Below, one piece after another: positions 51,391-62,230 of a DNA stretch of 64,000 nt. Each line of letters starts with the position of its first letter. Position 1 is the first letter of the stretch. Origin of the DNA: Nymphaea colorata (taxonomy: Eukaryota; Streptophyta; Magnoliopsida; Nymphaeales; Nymphaeaceae); assembly GCF_008831285.2 (NCBI RefSeq), contig NC_045139.1:17840354-17904353 (forward strand). Direction: 5' to 3'. Below the pieces are notes generated by a model. The model was not told the origin of the DNA. It made no database searches and was given only the letters and a program-made list of their open reading frames with translations. The position numbers were made by a program, and so were the translations under genes.

Positions 51391-53980
51391 ATAAATTTAG
51401 GCTTGGGATAAAGGCGCTGGCCGAGACCTCCAACAAGGATCCGTGCGGAGGTCGAAACACAGGACCAAAGAAAGTGAACGTGACGAGGTCTCACGTGCAA
51501 CGAAGGGACAAAGACAGCACAGGTTCAGCCCTTCTTAGGGGTTGTTTAGTCACTTTGGATCCAATCTTGATGTTTGGACCTTTTATTATATTTTGAATCC
51601 AAATTCTATCTTATTGATTCATTTCCTATTTTTAGTTTTTAGAGAATGAAAAATCCAACGTGAGTTAGAGGGAAGAGCTTGTTTTGTTATTGATTACACT
51701 GTGCTCTTGGGTTCTCTTTCTTCCTTGTTCATAAACGAGTAAGTTAGCAACCGAAGATCATTCGTTTTGAGATGCAACGCCACAAAGTGGACCATGTTCT
51801 CCAAGGATGTAGCGCAGAGTCTGGTCTCGCCCCTGTTCGCCTCCTTCTCGCAATCCTCGAGCGTTTGCTTCACGATTGAAGCATCGGCGGAGTTGGGGTC
51901 CATGGACAAGTGTTTTGAGGATGTAAGCGAGCTTGGAAGTTGAGAAGGGGAAGGGCTGTGCCTCTTTGCGAGGCAGCAGCGTCGCCAACCGCTGCTCTCT
52001 TGCTCCTTTTTCACAAAGTCCAGCTTCTTAGTCTTGCTGTCTGGCGTCAAGTTCTCTTCCAAGAAGAGGAAGTTAACCTCATCGTCTTCCTTACTTGATC
52101 TAGTGTTGTTCCATGCTTGTAGCTATGTATTAGGTAGTATAATGGACAAAGTGCAGCCTTGGTAGCATACTTCCCTTGCGAAGGATCATCGAAACTAGAT
52201 TTATCAGAAAATTTATGAACTAATTGTAATGAATAAATATACGTAGGCAGTGGAATGCAAGACTGAAACCATTTAATTTGTGCACCTTGTATAACTTCAA
52301 ATAATATTGGCATATGATAAAAGCCGGACCAATACCCATAAATGGTCGAACCAATACCCAGGATACAAGGTCAATTGATCTTGAAAATATTTCTTTCATC
52401 GTAGTATTATTTTTACTCTGTTAGGATTAAGCTAACGCTACTCCAATAGAAAGAGTGATTTTTGAAGATGATAAGAAGCAAGGATGTTCCTGAAAATAAA
52501 AATAACAACAGTGTGTGTGTAGAAAAAAAGGAAAATATGTGTTAAAGCCATTTTATTCATATACTATTAGTTTAAACATTTTTTATTTTTCTCTCAACCA
52601 CCGGCACGAAAAGGATCATGGTTGATATTGTTTTTTATCCGTCTAGCATATAAATATCTAGAATGTGCAGCTTCCTTTCTTTTTAGACCTTGTCTTTCCC
52701 ATTTAAGAAATCACCTGTCGGCAAAAAGGCTTGGAGGGACTTGGGCTTATCTACATGCTGCGGCTGGTCGCACCTATACGCTGCGAATGAATGGGAAACG
52801 CAATCAGAGAAATCCTTGAATGTCAAAGGCTTTTCAACCTTGCGGCCACCACTGTGGACCTAAGCACCCAACCCACAGAGCTCAACACTGAAACCATTGC
52901 TAGCTATGCAATAATATGCGACTTTTTGATGTACCATTTTTTTTGTCCGTAAATGGCTGCTCAAGGGAAAAATTATCTACCATTTTAATGCCTCCCATTT
53001 AGTAGGCAAAATTCTTGGGCGACCCTTTCTCCGATCTTGCATTAAGGGGAATGGCACACTTAGAATGTATTTGTTTAGAACAGGGACAGTGAGACCATGG
53101 GATGTTATTCACATCTTGAATTTTAACAAGGATAGTTTGGACGAGTGGAAGTTGCCTGAAGAGGGACCAAAGCCTTCCCTCCTTGCCACACTTAGTATGT
53201 GGGTGAGCCTACGATACACCCATGAACAAAATCAAGCTTGCAAAAGTTTATAATCAAATGAGAGTAACACACACACAATCGAACTAACAATATGCATGCT
53301 GTTAATATGCCCACCAACCTGATCAGCTATACTGAGTTCACTGGGGCAAATTTACTTAGATACTTTACTTGAAAGATATATGAATTGTGATCTTCATGTC
53401 TTTGATCCATGGATCTAGGAGTGAGAAACCAAATATCAAGTCCGCAGTTTGTTAGAAGAATGAATTCAAAGAGAATCCACGCACATACCATGCCCTAGTT
53501 AAATCAAAGACATGGAGAGAATGAGAGTCCTCCCACTGACTTCCAATGGTTATGCTATGGAGTGAAGGGCATATAGAAGAAAGGCTACATTCACAATGTG
53601 GGTAATTAGCTCCACCTATCCGTCACATGACGAACCCTCAAGGGAAACGAGGATGCCATTTCTATGCGATTTGTCAAAGAAAAAGGTGTTCGAAAAGCCA
53701 TGGACGGTGTGGCACAGCTGATGGGGTTAGCAACTGGTAGGCAGCCAAATCTTAGTGCTGTAAAAACCAACAAATTCTACGACCATGAGAAGGGGGAAAA
53801 AGGAAACAGCTCGAGTGCAACGGGTGAGGAAGAACAAGAGAGTAAAGAAATTGGCCATGGTAGCAGCTAGCTAGCTAGAGTGAAGGGCTTTGATAAGAGA
53901 GACGCATCTTACTTCCTTTCCCACTTTGCCGGTAGAGGGAGTACTGGTGGCCTCTTTATAAGAGGCCTTTTGAAAGCTAA
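51390..53980. repeat. Segmental duplication T, copy 2
   Basis: It matches 28000-30620. It lacks the short piece with gtataaatacc seen in copy 1 (28265-28300), so the LTR-like insertion is shorter here (51410-51690). Confidence 0.85.
51694..53858 (-). pseudogene. BURP pseudogene E2
   Basis: Exon 3 remains from about 52196 to 51694 with at least two frameshifts (GTTLDQ in one frame, MEENLTPDSKTKKLDFVKKE and MDPNSADASIVK in others), and it stops before the CH-motif half at the same point as E. Exon 2 is worn (an in-frame TAG, FLPT then GTGATT) near 52706-52780. Exon 1 starts at 53858 (MANFFTLLFFLTR) without a usable donor. TATA motif at about 53953-53962. The shared truncation shows E and E2 were already dead before they were duplicated. 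Confidence 0.85.
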
Positions 53981-54852
53981 TGTACAAAAAAGGTAGCGCT
54001 TATTAAAAGGAAAGCAGACCCTGCCTCTGCCAATACATAGAGAAAGGAGAACCAGCCAATCTGTGGCCGATAATTGCACCAATCTTCTATTGGGCAGACG
54101 AAGGGTCTGCTTTCCAATAAGCGCTACTTCTTTTGTACACTAGCTTTCAAAAGGCTGTTCTAGGATCATGAGCTGACGTGTAGGAAAAATCTTTTCCGTA
54201 ACTCTCTATACAATTATTTTGCAAGTTGTGGATTTGCCTTTTCTTTTTGAGCATGTGGTTAGATGAGATCTAAATCTTGACTCGATAAAAAAAAAAAAAG
54301 GAATTTGATCAATTGAAAGAGGCCTCGCCAAGAGTAAGTTGAGCCTCTTGGCAAAATAAGGTAAGAGTTTGCCTCAATTTATGATTAAGATCCCGATCTG
54401 ACCTGCACGTAACCTTTTCAAAGATCGACGGGCGTCGACTGGATGGATTTTTCGAAATTAAGTCGAACTTCCTGAGAAATTTTCAGAAGCTAAATTTTTT
54501 AGAAAAATCAGCTGATTGAACTAAGGCCAACTAAAGCAAGTATTTTTGGGTGAGCAGGAGGATGAGTATTCATCCTACCGCCCACTAAAAAAGCCAATGA
54601 ATTAAGGTCTACTAAAGTCTGTATTTTTGGGTGAGTGGGATGAGTTTTCCATCCTACAGCCCAACAAAGAAGCCGATTGTCTTTTTTGTTGAGTGATAGA
54701 ATGATTTGAAAGCATGTATCATCAGTGCTATTCCTATGTATATATAAAGGCACAAACTTCCCATTTTAGTTCTGTAATATTGTATGTGTTCCTTTTTTAT
54801 TTTCTTCTTTCTTAAGTGCAATTTTCTTGTTCAACTTTTATGTGGTTGTGAT

Positions 54853-55078
54853 AAGCGTGCACAGGAATGTGCATGCAAAAAATATATGCCAACAAAAAAA
54901 AAAAAGAGGAGGATGGAGTATTTTAGAAATTTTTTTTGTAAGAAATGTATATTTTATATTTTCAACCTTTTTTCATAACCTCTTTTTATCCTTTTAAAAA
55001 TATCATTTTTCAACTTTTTTGAGAAGCATTTTAGTCATTATAGACCCCGTGGACAATTTTTTGTTAAACTATTTTCGG
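54853..55078. mobile_element. Insertion X of a nested pair
   Basis: It is flanked by ggttgtgat at 54844-54852 and 55078-55086. The sequence starts aagcgtgcacagg and is AT-rich. No inverted ends were found. Sister modules read straight through (ttttctgtggtcgtggtggaagcg). Confidence 0.5.
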
Positions 55079-55086
55079 GTTGTGAT

Positions 55087-55436
55087 TATAGGGCTGCACC
55101 ACGAGGTGAGCCAACTCGGGCTTGACTTGAACTCGCTCGACAAAACTCGCTCTTGCTCGACTTATTTATAAGCGAGTTGAGTTCGAGCTTAAAAAAAACT
55201 CGAAACGATAAACTAGTGGAGTTCGAGTTTCAGGAACTCGACCATTTACACTCGACTTAACTTGCAAACCAGTACTCTATATAATATTGCCAAAACCAGT
55301 TCACCGAGTTTACACGAGTTAACGGCTAAACAAATTAAATGGATCAAACAAGTTGAGTTCGAGCTCGAACTTGCAATAAGAAGCCAACTTGAGTTCGAGC
55401 CAAGCTCGGGCTCGACTCAACTAGTGTGCAGCCCTA
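55087..55436. mobile_element. 350-bp hAT-type element with perfect 8-bp target duplication
   Basis: It is flanked by GTTGTGAT at 55079-55086 and 55437-55444. The left end reads (ta)tagggctgcaccacgag; the right end, reversed, reads tagggctgcacactagttgag. Both arms are full of cgagctcgag-type phrases facing each other, typical of a non-autonomous plant hAT element. Confidence 0.85.
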
Positions 55437-55759
55437 GTTGTGATGGAAGTGAATATCCCTCTTCAAAGCATTATGTACATTAATGCTAACCCACAGTATG
55501 TGCGCATTTGTCCTTTATCCAATTCTGATTTATCCTCGTTTCTTCTCTATTGTACCTTTCCCTTTATAAGGAAATAATCAGAAACATACTCTAAATGGCA
55601 ATAATAATAAAATACACCTAACTTTTTCATATTTTAGTAACATACTTAATTTATTTTATGTGGATCCGAGAAGAATCATAAGATTACTTTTTAAAGTTTA
55701 ACTGTCTGGATCAGTAATTTTTACCATTATAAGCTCTAAAAATAGCACGAAATTAAAAT

Positions 55760-57048
55760 ACATATGCCTAGATTTACTAATACAATTAGGTCTTTCTTGA
55801 AGAACATTCTTAAATTAAGAGACAATTATCGTGTTATAATGTTATTATTTTAAAGATAATCCATAGATCAAGGTCAAAATCTTCTGTTGGCTCATTCACT
55901 GTCGCATACGAAAGTGGCTGGCAAACGCCAACTGAACCTAAGAAGAGAGGTGGACGGCAGAACGAATGGCTTAGGAATCGATATTAATAGAAAACTAATT
56001 TGTTTGAATAAAATATTTAATCCTGTATTGATATTATTGGATACAGATAAGAAAGCTAAGACAAATGAATGAACTTACACCTTGTTTTTATTAAAGGTGT
56101 TTTGGTATTCTGGTCAGTTTTACCTAAGCTCAGGTTTGCAAGAGCCTAATGTTAATTGGCAGATGATTGTATTTGATTAATGATGTAAAATTTTAAGGGC
56201 GTGTTTAGAAAAAGGAGTTTTGGAGGGTAAATTTTTTTTTACCAAAATAGCGCCAAGTTTTCTAAAAAATGAATCTATGTTGTGAAAACTTGGTTTTCGA
56301 AAGGGATCAAATAATCTGGTCCGTCCAGGCTATTCACAAAAAAATTGGGTTTTGGGTATTCATCCAAATTTTTAGAAAATGATTAAAACTTTTTTTTTTC
56401 AAAACTGAATTTTACAAAACAGTTTTTGTTCATTTAGGGTGTCATCCAAACACGTCCTAGGGGTGCATTTTGATAGCCTTGTGATTGAAATCGCTAGAAT
56501 TTGAGAACCGTGAATTTCAGATCGGACCATTTCCATCTGTTCTTAAATCCAATATTTTCTCAATACAATACCAAAAAAAATGTACAATGAAGATATTTAA
56601 TATGGAACTTAGTTTGTTGAACGAAATACAACATATGTTTTTTGTCCAAACACTTGGTTTGGGAAACAAACGACCTTAATGAGTCCATGATGTCCATCCA
56701 CACATTTAATCCACACCTACGAGCTTCCAGTGAAGACAAGTTATGCGTTTCTTCCGAATCGCGTATTTTAAGCGTGTATTGGCCGACAAAATAAACGCTG
56801 ATATATATTATGAAAAAAACAGTAAACTAAGAAAGGATTTGTCATCACATTTTAAACATGATACAAGTACTCTTGCTTTCATATAGAACCTTTCCCATCC
56901 CTGCTCTTTACATTCATTAAGAGAGATCACACGTTCATGGCATAGACACAAATTAATAAACCATGAAAAGATACACAGTAGAAGTACACGGCAGATTCCG
57001 GCCTTATTCTACGCAGAAACTAACCAACCATTAGAAGGTAAGTGGGCG
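55760..57048. other. Intergenic upstream/downstream DNA, MITE relative, gene D 3' flank
   Basis: It contains a relative of the 8030 MITE (56190-56460, ends gtgtttag and, reversed, ctaggacgtgtttggatgac). 56730-56900 resembles 27530-27690. The stretch just below 57049 is the 3' flank of gene D with an AATAAG-like signal near 57005. No other gene. Confidence 0.45.
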
Positions 57049-58593
57049 TCATGGCGCAGAGTTTGCAACCCAAGCAAAGTGGCCATAAGAAAGGAAGTGG
57101 CACATGGGAGCTCCAGGCTTCACTCCCAATGTCTGGAAGGCAGCGTGCTTTGGGTTCCATGAAGAGGTCTCAGTGTGGCACACAGCCCCTGCATCAACTC
57201 TGCTCCCATCTTCCTCAGCCACCAAAGGCAAGACATAGGAACTGGTGTTCACGGTCTTGTGGCAGTAGAACACCGCATACGGATATCCCAATACGTGGCA
57301 GACTACTGAATCCTTATATGGGAACTCAGTTACACCCTTCTGGACGGTGTACACCCTGCCTTTGGCTGCTGTTCCTTTGTCGATTATTGACGTGGAAAGT
57401 AGTTTAACGTCGTTCGTTTTGAGTTGGGAGATGGCGAAATCGACCATGGACTCCAGGGACGTCGCGCAGTATCTACTCTCTCCCTCATTGGCTTCTAACT
57501 CACAGGTCTCCAGTGTTTCTTTCATGTCCCTCGCAGCTCTAGAAGTGGGCTCTATGGAGAAGTATTTCAGGATGCCGTCGAGCTTCGAGACAGAAAAGGG
57601 GAAGGCCTCAGCCGTTCTGCGCGGCAAGAAAGCGTGCCATTCGCGGCCTTCTCTTTCCTTCTTGACAAAGTCCAGCTTCTTGGTCTTGCTGCGGGGCTTC
57701 AGATTCTCTGGCAAGAAAAGAAATTCGGTGTCGTGCAGAGCCTTGAGCTCCTCCGGGGTTACGCCGAACCTCCATGCGACATATACCTTGCACTGATCCA
57801 GCACAGGGACGTATGCCTTCTTTTCAACACCGCCCGTCAAGTCTGGGTAGAAAAATATTTCCCAAACATAAATAGCATTCACAGGATTATGTAGAAATGA
57901 TCAGTGTGGTCACGCAGAGACTTCTGCCTTTTACATCAGTTAAGAGTAATATTTCAACTTCTAATAAATCACCTTTAGGAAGAAAGGGCTGCAGATAATC
58001 TGGAATCGGAGTTCTGGGAAGCAATCTTTTCCAATAAGCCTCTGGACTCATCTCCCCACTGCTGCTGCTTCCGCGCGTGCCTCCAAGCTGCAAAAACAGG
58101 GCAAAAACAGTAAGAATCTCTTCATATCCCAACAAACATTCAAATTGGTCATCATGCCCTGCTAGTGAAGTCCATTCATTCAACTAATCACGGTCTGAGG
58201 AAGTGAATCCTCATGTTGAAAAAATAAAAATAAGACCAATAAAATGATGTAGCATGGTTTTTCACCATGGAAGAATATTTTCAACTTCATGACCTCAAAG
58301 CTACAACAACAAATTCGCAAAGTCCGATGGCAACTACACCGGAGTAGCACAATGAAGCCAGAGCCTGTGCGTGTGTAGCCTCCATGGCCAGAAACATGTA
58401 GCACTGGAAATTAATTATCTGCCATAACTTTGAAGCGGGAAAGGAAGAACATGTCCAGAAAAATGACGGTTAAAGACGTTCAGCCCAACCCCAGTATCTA
58501 AGTAGAGAAGATGATTGCTTCCCAAAATGAAAAGATGGCAGGAAATGTAGTTACCAGAACAATGGAGAGCAAGTAGAAAAGTGTCATGGCCAT
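57049..58593 (-). CDS. BURP gene D, intact, diverged, three exons
   Basis: Coding parts are 58593-58555, 58087-57973 and 57842-57049 (minus), 948 bases, 315 residues plus stop. Exon 1 reads MAMTLFYLLSIVL and ends at GTAACT. Exon 2 starts LGGTRGSSSSGEMSPEAYW and ends LQPFLPK. Exon 3 starts DLTGGVEKKAYVPV and contains FLFLPENLKPRS, RYCATSLESMVDFA and CH-X10-CH-X26-CH-X24-CH, ending GHFAWVANSAP. Splice phases equal those of B and C, so it is the same gene type. The protein is clearly more diverged, has its own promoter and lies outside the amplified module array. It is a secreted or cell-wall BURP protein, role unknown. Of all members it looks most like an ordinary, stable gene. Confidence 0.93.
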
Positions 58594-58677
58594 TGCGGCG
58601 GATGGAGAATGGAGGGATTGATGATATTGGATGAGAGAGGAGTGTGATCTCTGATCTTTCTCCAAGGGGTGGTGACT

Positions 58678-58688
58678 CCATTTATAGG
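58678..58688 (-). promoter_or_regulatory. TATA box of BURP gene D
   Basis: The minus strand reads CCTATAAATGG about 90 bases upstream of the ATG at 58593. Confidence 0.7.
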
Positions 58689-58704
58689 CCATGAATCTCC
58701 ACTT

Positions 58705-58895
58705 GAGGCCACCCACTAAAGTTTCAGCAGTGTTTTTGCCCAAGTTGGATCAGCATTTGAGTGTTCATCTTGGACTCTCGAACCAGTGCTGATTGATGTG
58801 CGACATTAAAAAAAATATGTTTTTTTCAATAATGATCAGTTGTTGGGAAACAAACAGATTAAGTTGTTCTTCATCTTTTTCTCATGCTGATTATT
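58705..58895. repeat. Upstream region of gene D, copied at 15429-15640
   Basis: It shares long phrases in order with 15429-15640. It could be distal promoter or an inserted repeat. Confidence 0.6.
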
Positions 58896-58899
58896 ACAT

Positions 58900-60235
58900 G
58901 GATGACGCACTTCCCTTCCTCCACTACTCGATAGGCCTTGCCGACCTTCCAGTGTTCGACACCCACGTCCACCACTCCAAAAATTTCTTCCCCGTTGGTG
59001 TTGCAAGAAGCTGAACTACACCAGCCAATATGAAGGCCCTTTTTTTATTATTACTTCAAATATTTTACAAGTTTTTCATATTTTACTTGGTTCTTTTATG
59101 TATTTAGCTTCTGTTAATTAATGTCATATTCTTCTGTTTTAGCTGAATGGATGAAATAGCAGCGCGGTGTATTGGGTGCTGTTTCCAATTTTTGCATCAA
59201 TGTTCTCCATGCCAGGACTCGAGATTATTTTTTGTTATCTTCTTATATTTTACTTTTCCCCGATATGAAATTATATTGTATAGTGATAATTTTCGCTCAT
59301 TCATGACCAATTCAGCCGATTGAATAGTTGAGTCGGTTTCTGGCCGCCAAATAGATTCATCTTAATTCGGACCGTTTCATCACATTGCACATAGCGGACT
59401 ACTTCATTATGCCAGGAACAAGGTTCGGTCAACCTTTTTTTCGACCCGCGAATTAATCGGTCATGCTATAACTAAGTAAGCTTTTCCACTGCAAGGTTTT
59501 TTCAAATATCTTCCTCTAATTTTAGATGCATCCTTCCTCGATATAATGAAGTGGAAACCGACGAAAGAGATTGCGGCTTGCTGGCTCAGCAATTCAATAA
59601 TGCATGTAACTTTCGAAAAAAATAGTAATAATAATAAAATAAAATTCCGACCTACCAAAGTACTGGTGTCGGCTCTGTCGATTTCCAATTGAGTCTGCCG
59701 CTTTACGTCTCTGTGTGAAGTACACAATAATACAACTTCATCCCACCTTCAATGTTTTTACCAGTCATAAATATCACCCTTCCTCGCCAAACAGGAAAAG
59801 GAAAAGAGTTTTCATTGGCCTTGGAGAAAACCCGCCACCCAAATGAGAATCGACAATCGCAGCTCCCTTATCTCCTTGCCTCCTGGCCCTTAGCCGTGAT
59901 TAGGCTTGAGTGTGGGCTCTCTGATAAAAAATTTCAGCCCCATTCTTTTGGTGCATGAACATAGGGCCCATGGGGCTTGGAACTAGAAATTGACTACCAG
60001 TGTGCCCCGAACCCTCCGTTTCCGCTTCTGTCTTAGGTCGACGTTCGCTTTGCTTGATTTATTGTAGAATGCTTCACTTTTGAAACCACACCTATATGCA
60101 CTCGAGAGCGCCTTATTTATATGTGCAATGTAATACGGCACAGTAAGTGACTGGGCACTGCACTACGGGAGATTAAGCCACATACAAACCATGAGGCACT
60201 TAGAAAGCAAATGGCAATTGTTCCACCCGCATGGG
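58900..60235. other. Intergenic, no recognised gene
   Basis: Mixed-composition sequence without similarity to the array. Short open frames show no protein features I can support. Confidence 0.4.
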
Positions 60236-60238
60236 ATT

Positions 60239-60850
60239 TCTTAAGAAGCAGAATTGGGAACAAACACAAAATGACCATGAGAAAGGAAGTGGCGAGGGGC
60301 AGGTGGGTTCTCCATGTAGCCTAAGCACTATAGAGCCCACTCTTTGAAACCAGTTGAAACTTGGGTGAACTTGGATCCAGTTATATAGGGTAGCTTCACG
60401 AGATTCTAGGGTTACTGTTCTATAGTCACTGTCAACTGAAATTTGTTAATCATATATTTAGTGTTTCATGAAAAAAAAAAATTTTGGTTCCGTACATGGA
60501 AATGTCAAATAGGTGTCCCTGGCTTGGTTTTCGTAGTGCCAGCACAGTGACATGGTTTAGGTTCGTGTCCGTGTGCTAAACAGGCCCTGGCAACCAGTGG
60601 AACAATGTCTCGTTTGGTGTTGATAGCCTTGTGGCAGTAGAACACTGCATAAGGATTTGACTTAATGTGGCACACTACTGCATGTGCGGAGGCTAGGCAA
60701 GCTAATTCAACCACACCAGGCTGAACTGTGCACACTACTGCATGTGGGGAGGCTAGCTGATTCAACCACACCACGCTCTTCTTTCTTCCCTGTTTACAAA
60801 GGAGTAGGTGAGCAACCGCACATCATTTGTTTTGAGAACTGTCACAAAGA
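60239..60850 (-). pseudogene. BURP pseudogene F (fragment of the last exon)
   Basis: 60239-60295 matches the end of exon 3 of B and C (the CHFLSHGHFVFVPN region). After about 210 bp of unrelated sequence, 60515-60850 matches the preceding CH-repeat part (AVVCHIKSNPYAVFYCHKA) and the LKTND region. 60 bases with cacactactgcatgtg are doubled (60671 and 60731). The order is kept but the frame is broken and exons 1-2 are missing. Confidence 0.8.
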
Positions 60851-60939
60851 ACGCATTTTATTCTAAAAAATGCGAGAAAAACATTGAAAATGAGTCGGCC
60901 GTTAAAAACTGGAAACAAACACGCTTTATTCGCTTTTTG

Positions 60940-62230
60940 GACGTGTTGAAAGAGGTTGTGCAGATTTGACAACAGAATGTGGTTCAATGCTTGAAGAGGT
61001 TGGACAGATGCTCCCTTCTTGAGCACCTGCTGAGTTTCTAGAGATTGAACGTTGAGTTTCTGGGCTGCTTTTTCTTTATGATCTTTATTAAAGAACAGAA
61101 GATTACTAGAAAATTTAAGATGCAGGAACAAGTCCTGGACTTTTTAAGTGGAAACCACATGCTTGGTTTAGATTCAAGGGGAATCCTCTTAGCCCGATGC
61201 GAAATGTGTATTAAGTCATATGAGTTGGCACAATGTTTATGATCAAACTCATGCACGAGACAGGATTGAGTCACTTTGGTCTTGTTCAGGACTAAGTTTA
61301 ACTCTGTCAAAATCAGTTCCAGGTCCTAACAAAATATGGTGCCTCGTAAAGTTGGAGTTGGTGGAATGTTACTTGCAAAATTATGTAAATTCGGAAGCTC
61401 ATTTCCGGTCTCGTCCAATGGCCGGAATGACACTAGAGTTACTTATAATAAGATTGAGGTAGCTATGGTATCCAAAGAGGAGCAAGCACATGCGTACAGA
61501 TCCTCAACTTTGAATTGTTCTGAAGTATACCCAGTCAAAATATTAATGTTAAAATTATCAAGTTTATTAACAATTAATTAATGTATTTCTACATAAAGTT
61601 TGATAAAAAAAAAATCAGAGCATTTGTTCATATTTTTTGTGGCCATCCTTTGCAGGTACTTGCAAAATCCGATGTTATACATGATGTGCATGGCTTGGGG
61701 AAAGAAGCTGCAATACAGCTTAAAACCCTTATGGCTGACCGTGTTAAGGCCTTCAATTTGTTCTGATTTTCTGTTTTCTTCGTGGAGGTTTTTTTTGGGT
61801 CATAATTGCACATGTCGTCTGTTTCTGGTATGTGAGTTTCTTCTTACAGTTGTTCCTTATGAACTGGCTGCTCATGGAGCCTTTGTTATAGATACTATGA
61901 GTAGTGTTGTTCTAACAGAAATCCTTGAAATATTAATACAATCTGTTGCTTTTTGCAGGTAAACATGCTCCTTCTCCCGCTTGAGCCGATGCTAACTTCA
62001 GATGTAGCATTGGTGATTGATACTGTTTCAGATGAAACAGAGAATATGATTGAATATGCTTCAAACCGTGGTAAAAAATTATGTCAAAAATATCATTTAC
62101 GAATCCAGGAAGCTTGCCAATCTTTCCAACCTATTATTTCACCATTCCTATACTTTGTGAGGAACTTCATGCCATGTTGATGAGGCTGGCATAGTCTGGA
62201 AACCTTCACGCAGGGAATCTCCACAAGGTA
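60940..62230 (+). pseudogene. Degenerate multi-exon gene remnant, unrecognised
   Basis: Plus-strand pieces look coding but do not join cleanly. Around 60947 the frame reads MLEEVGQMLPS, a stop, then APAEFLEIER. 61110-61240 gives MQEQVLDFLSG and RCEMCIKSYELAQC. 61657 follows a TTTGCAG acceptor with VLAKSDVIHDVHGLGKEA. 61959 follows TTTTTGCAG with VNMLLLPLEPMLTSDVALVI and EYASNRGKKLCQKYHLRI. 62152-62220 reads CEELHAMLMRLA then a stop. Stops and frame changes suggest a pseudogene or a truncated gene cut off from its partners. I do not recognise the family. Confidence 0.4.

Larger units (their letters stand above)
53980..55760. repeat. BURP 5' module copy upstream of E2, with nested insertions
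   Basis: Promoter text, middle part (54380-54500), a short doubled stretch with gggtgagcaggagg/gggtgagtgggatg (54545/54630), then ttatgtggttgtgat, two insertions, and the gaatatccctc..tgctaaccca block (55450-55500) and distal part. Confidence 0.65.

Noticed and set aside
57042-57796. Plus-strand open frames of 121 and 149 codons over gene D
   Set aside because: They are antisense shadows of the GC-richer BURP exon. The same shadows appear over genes B (21879-22211) and C (42221-42553).
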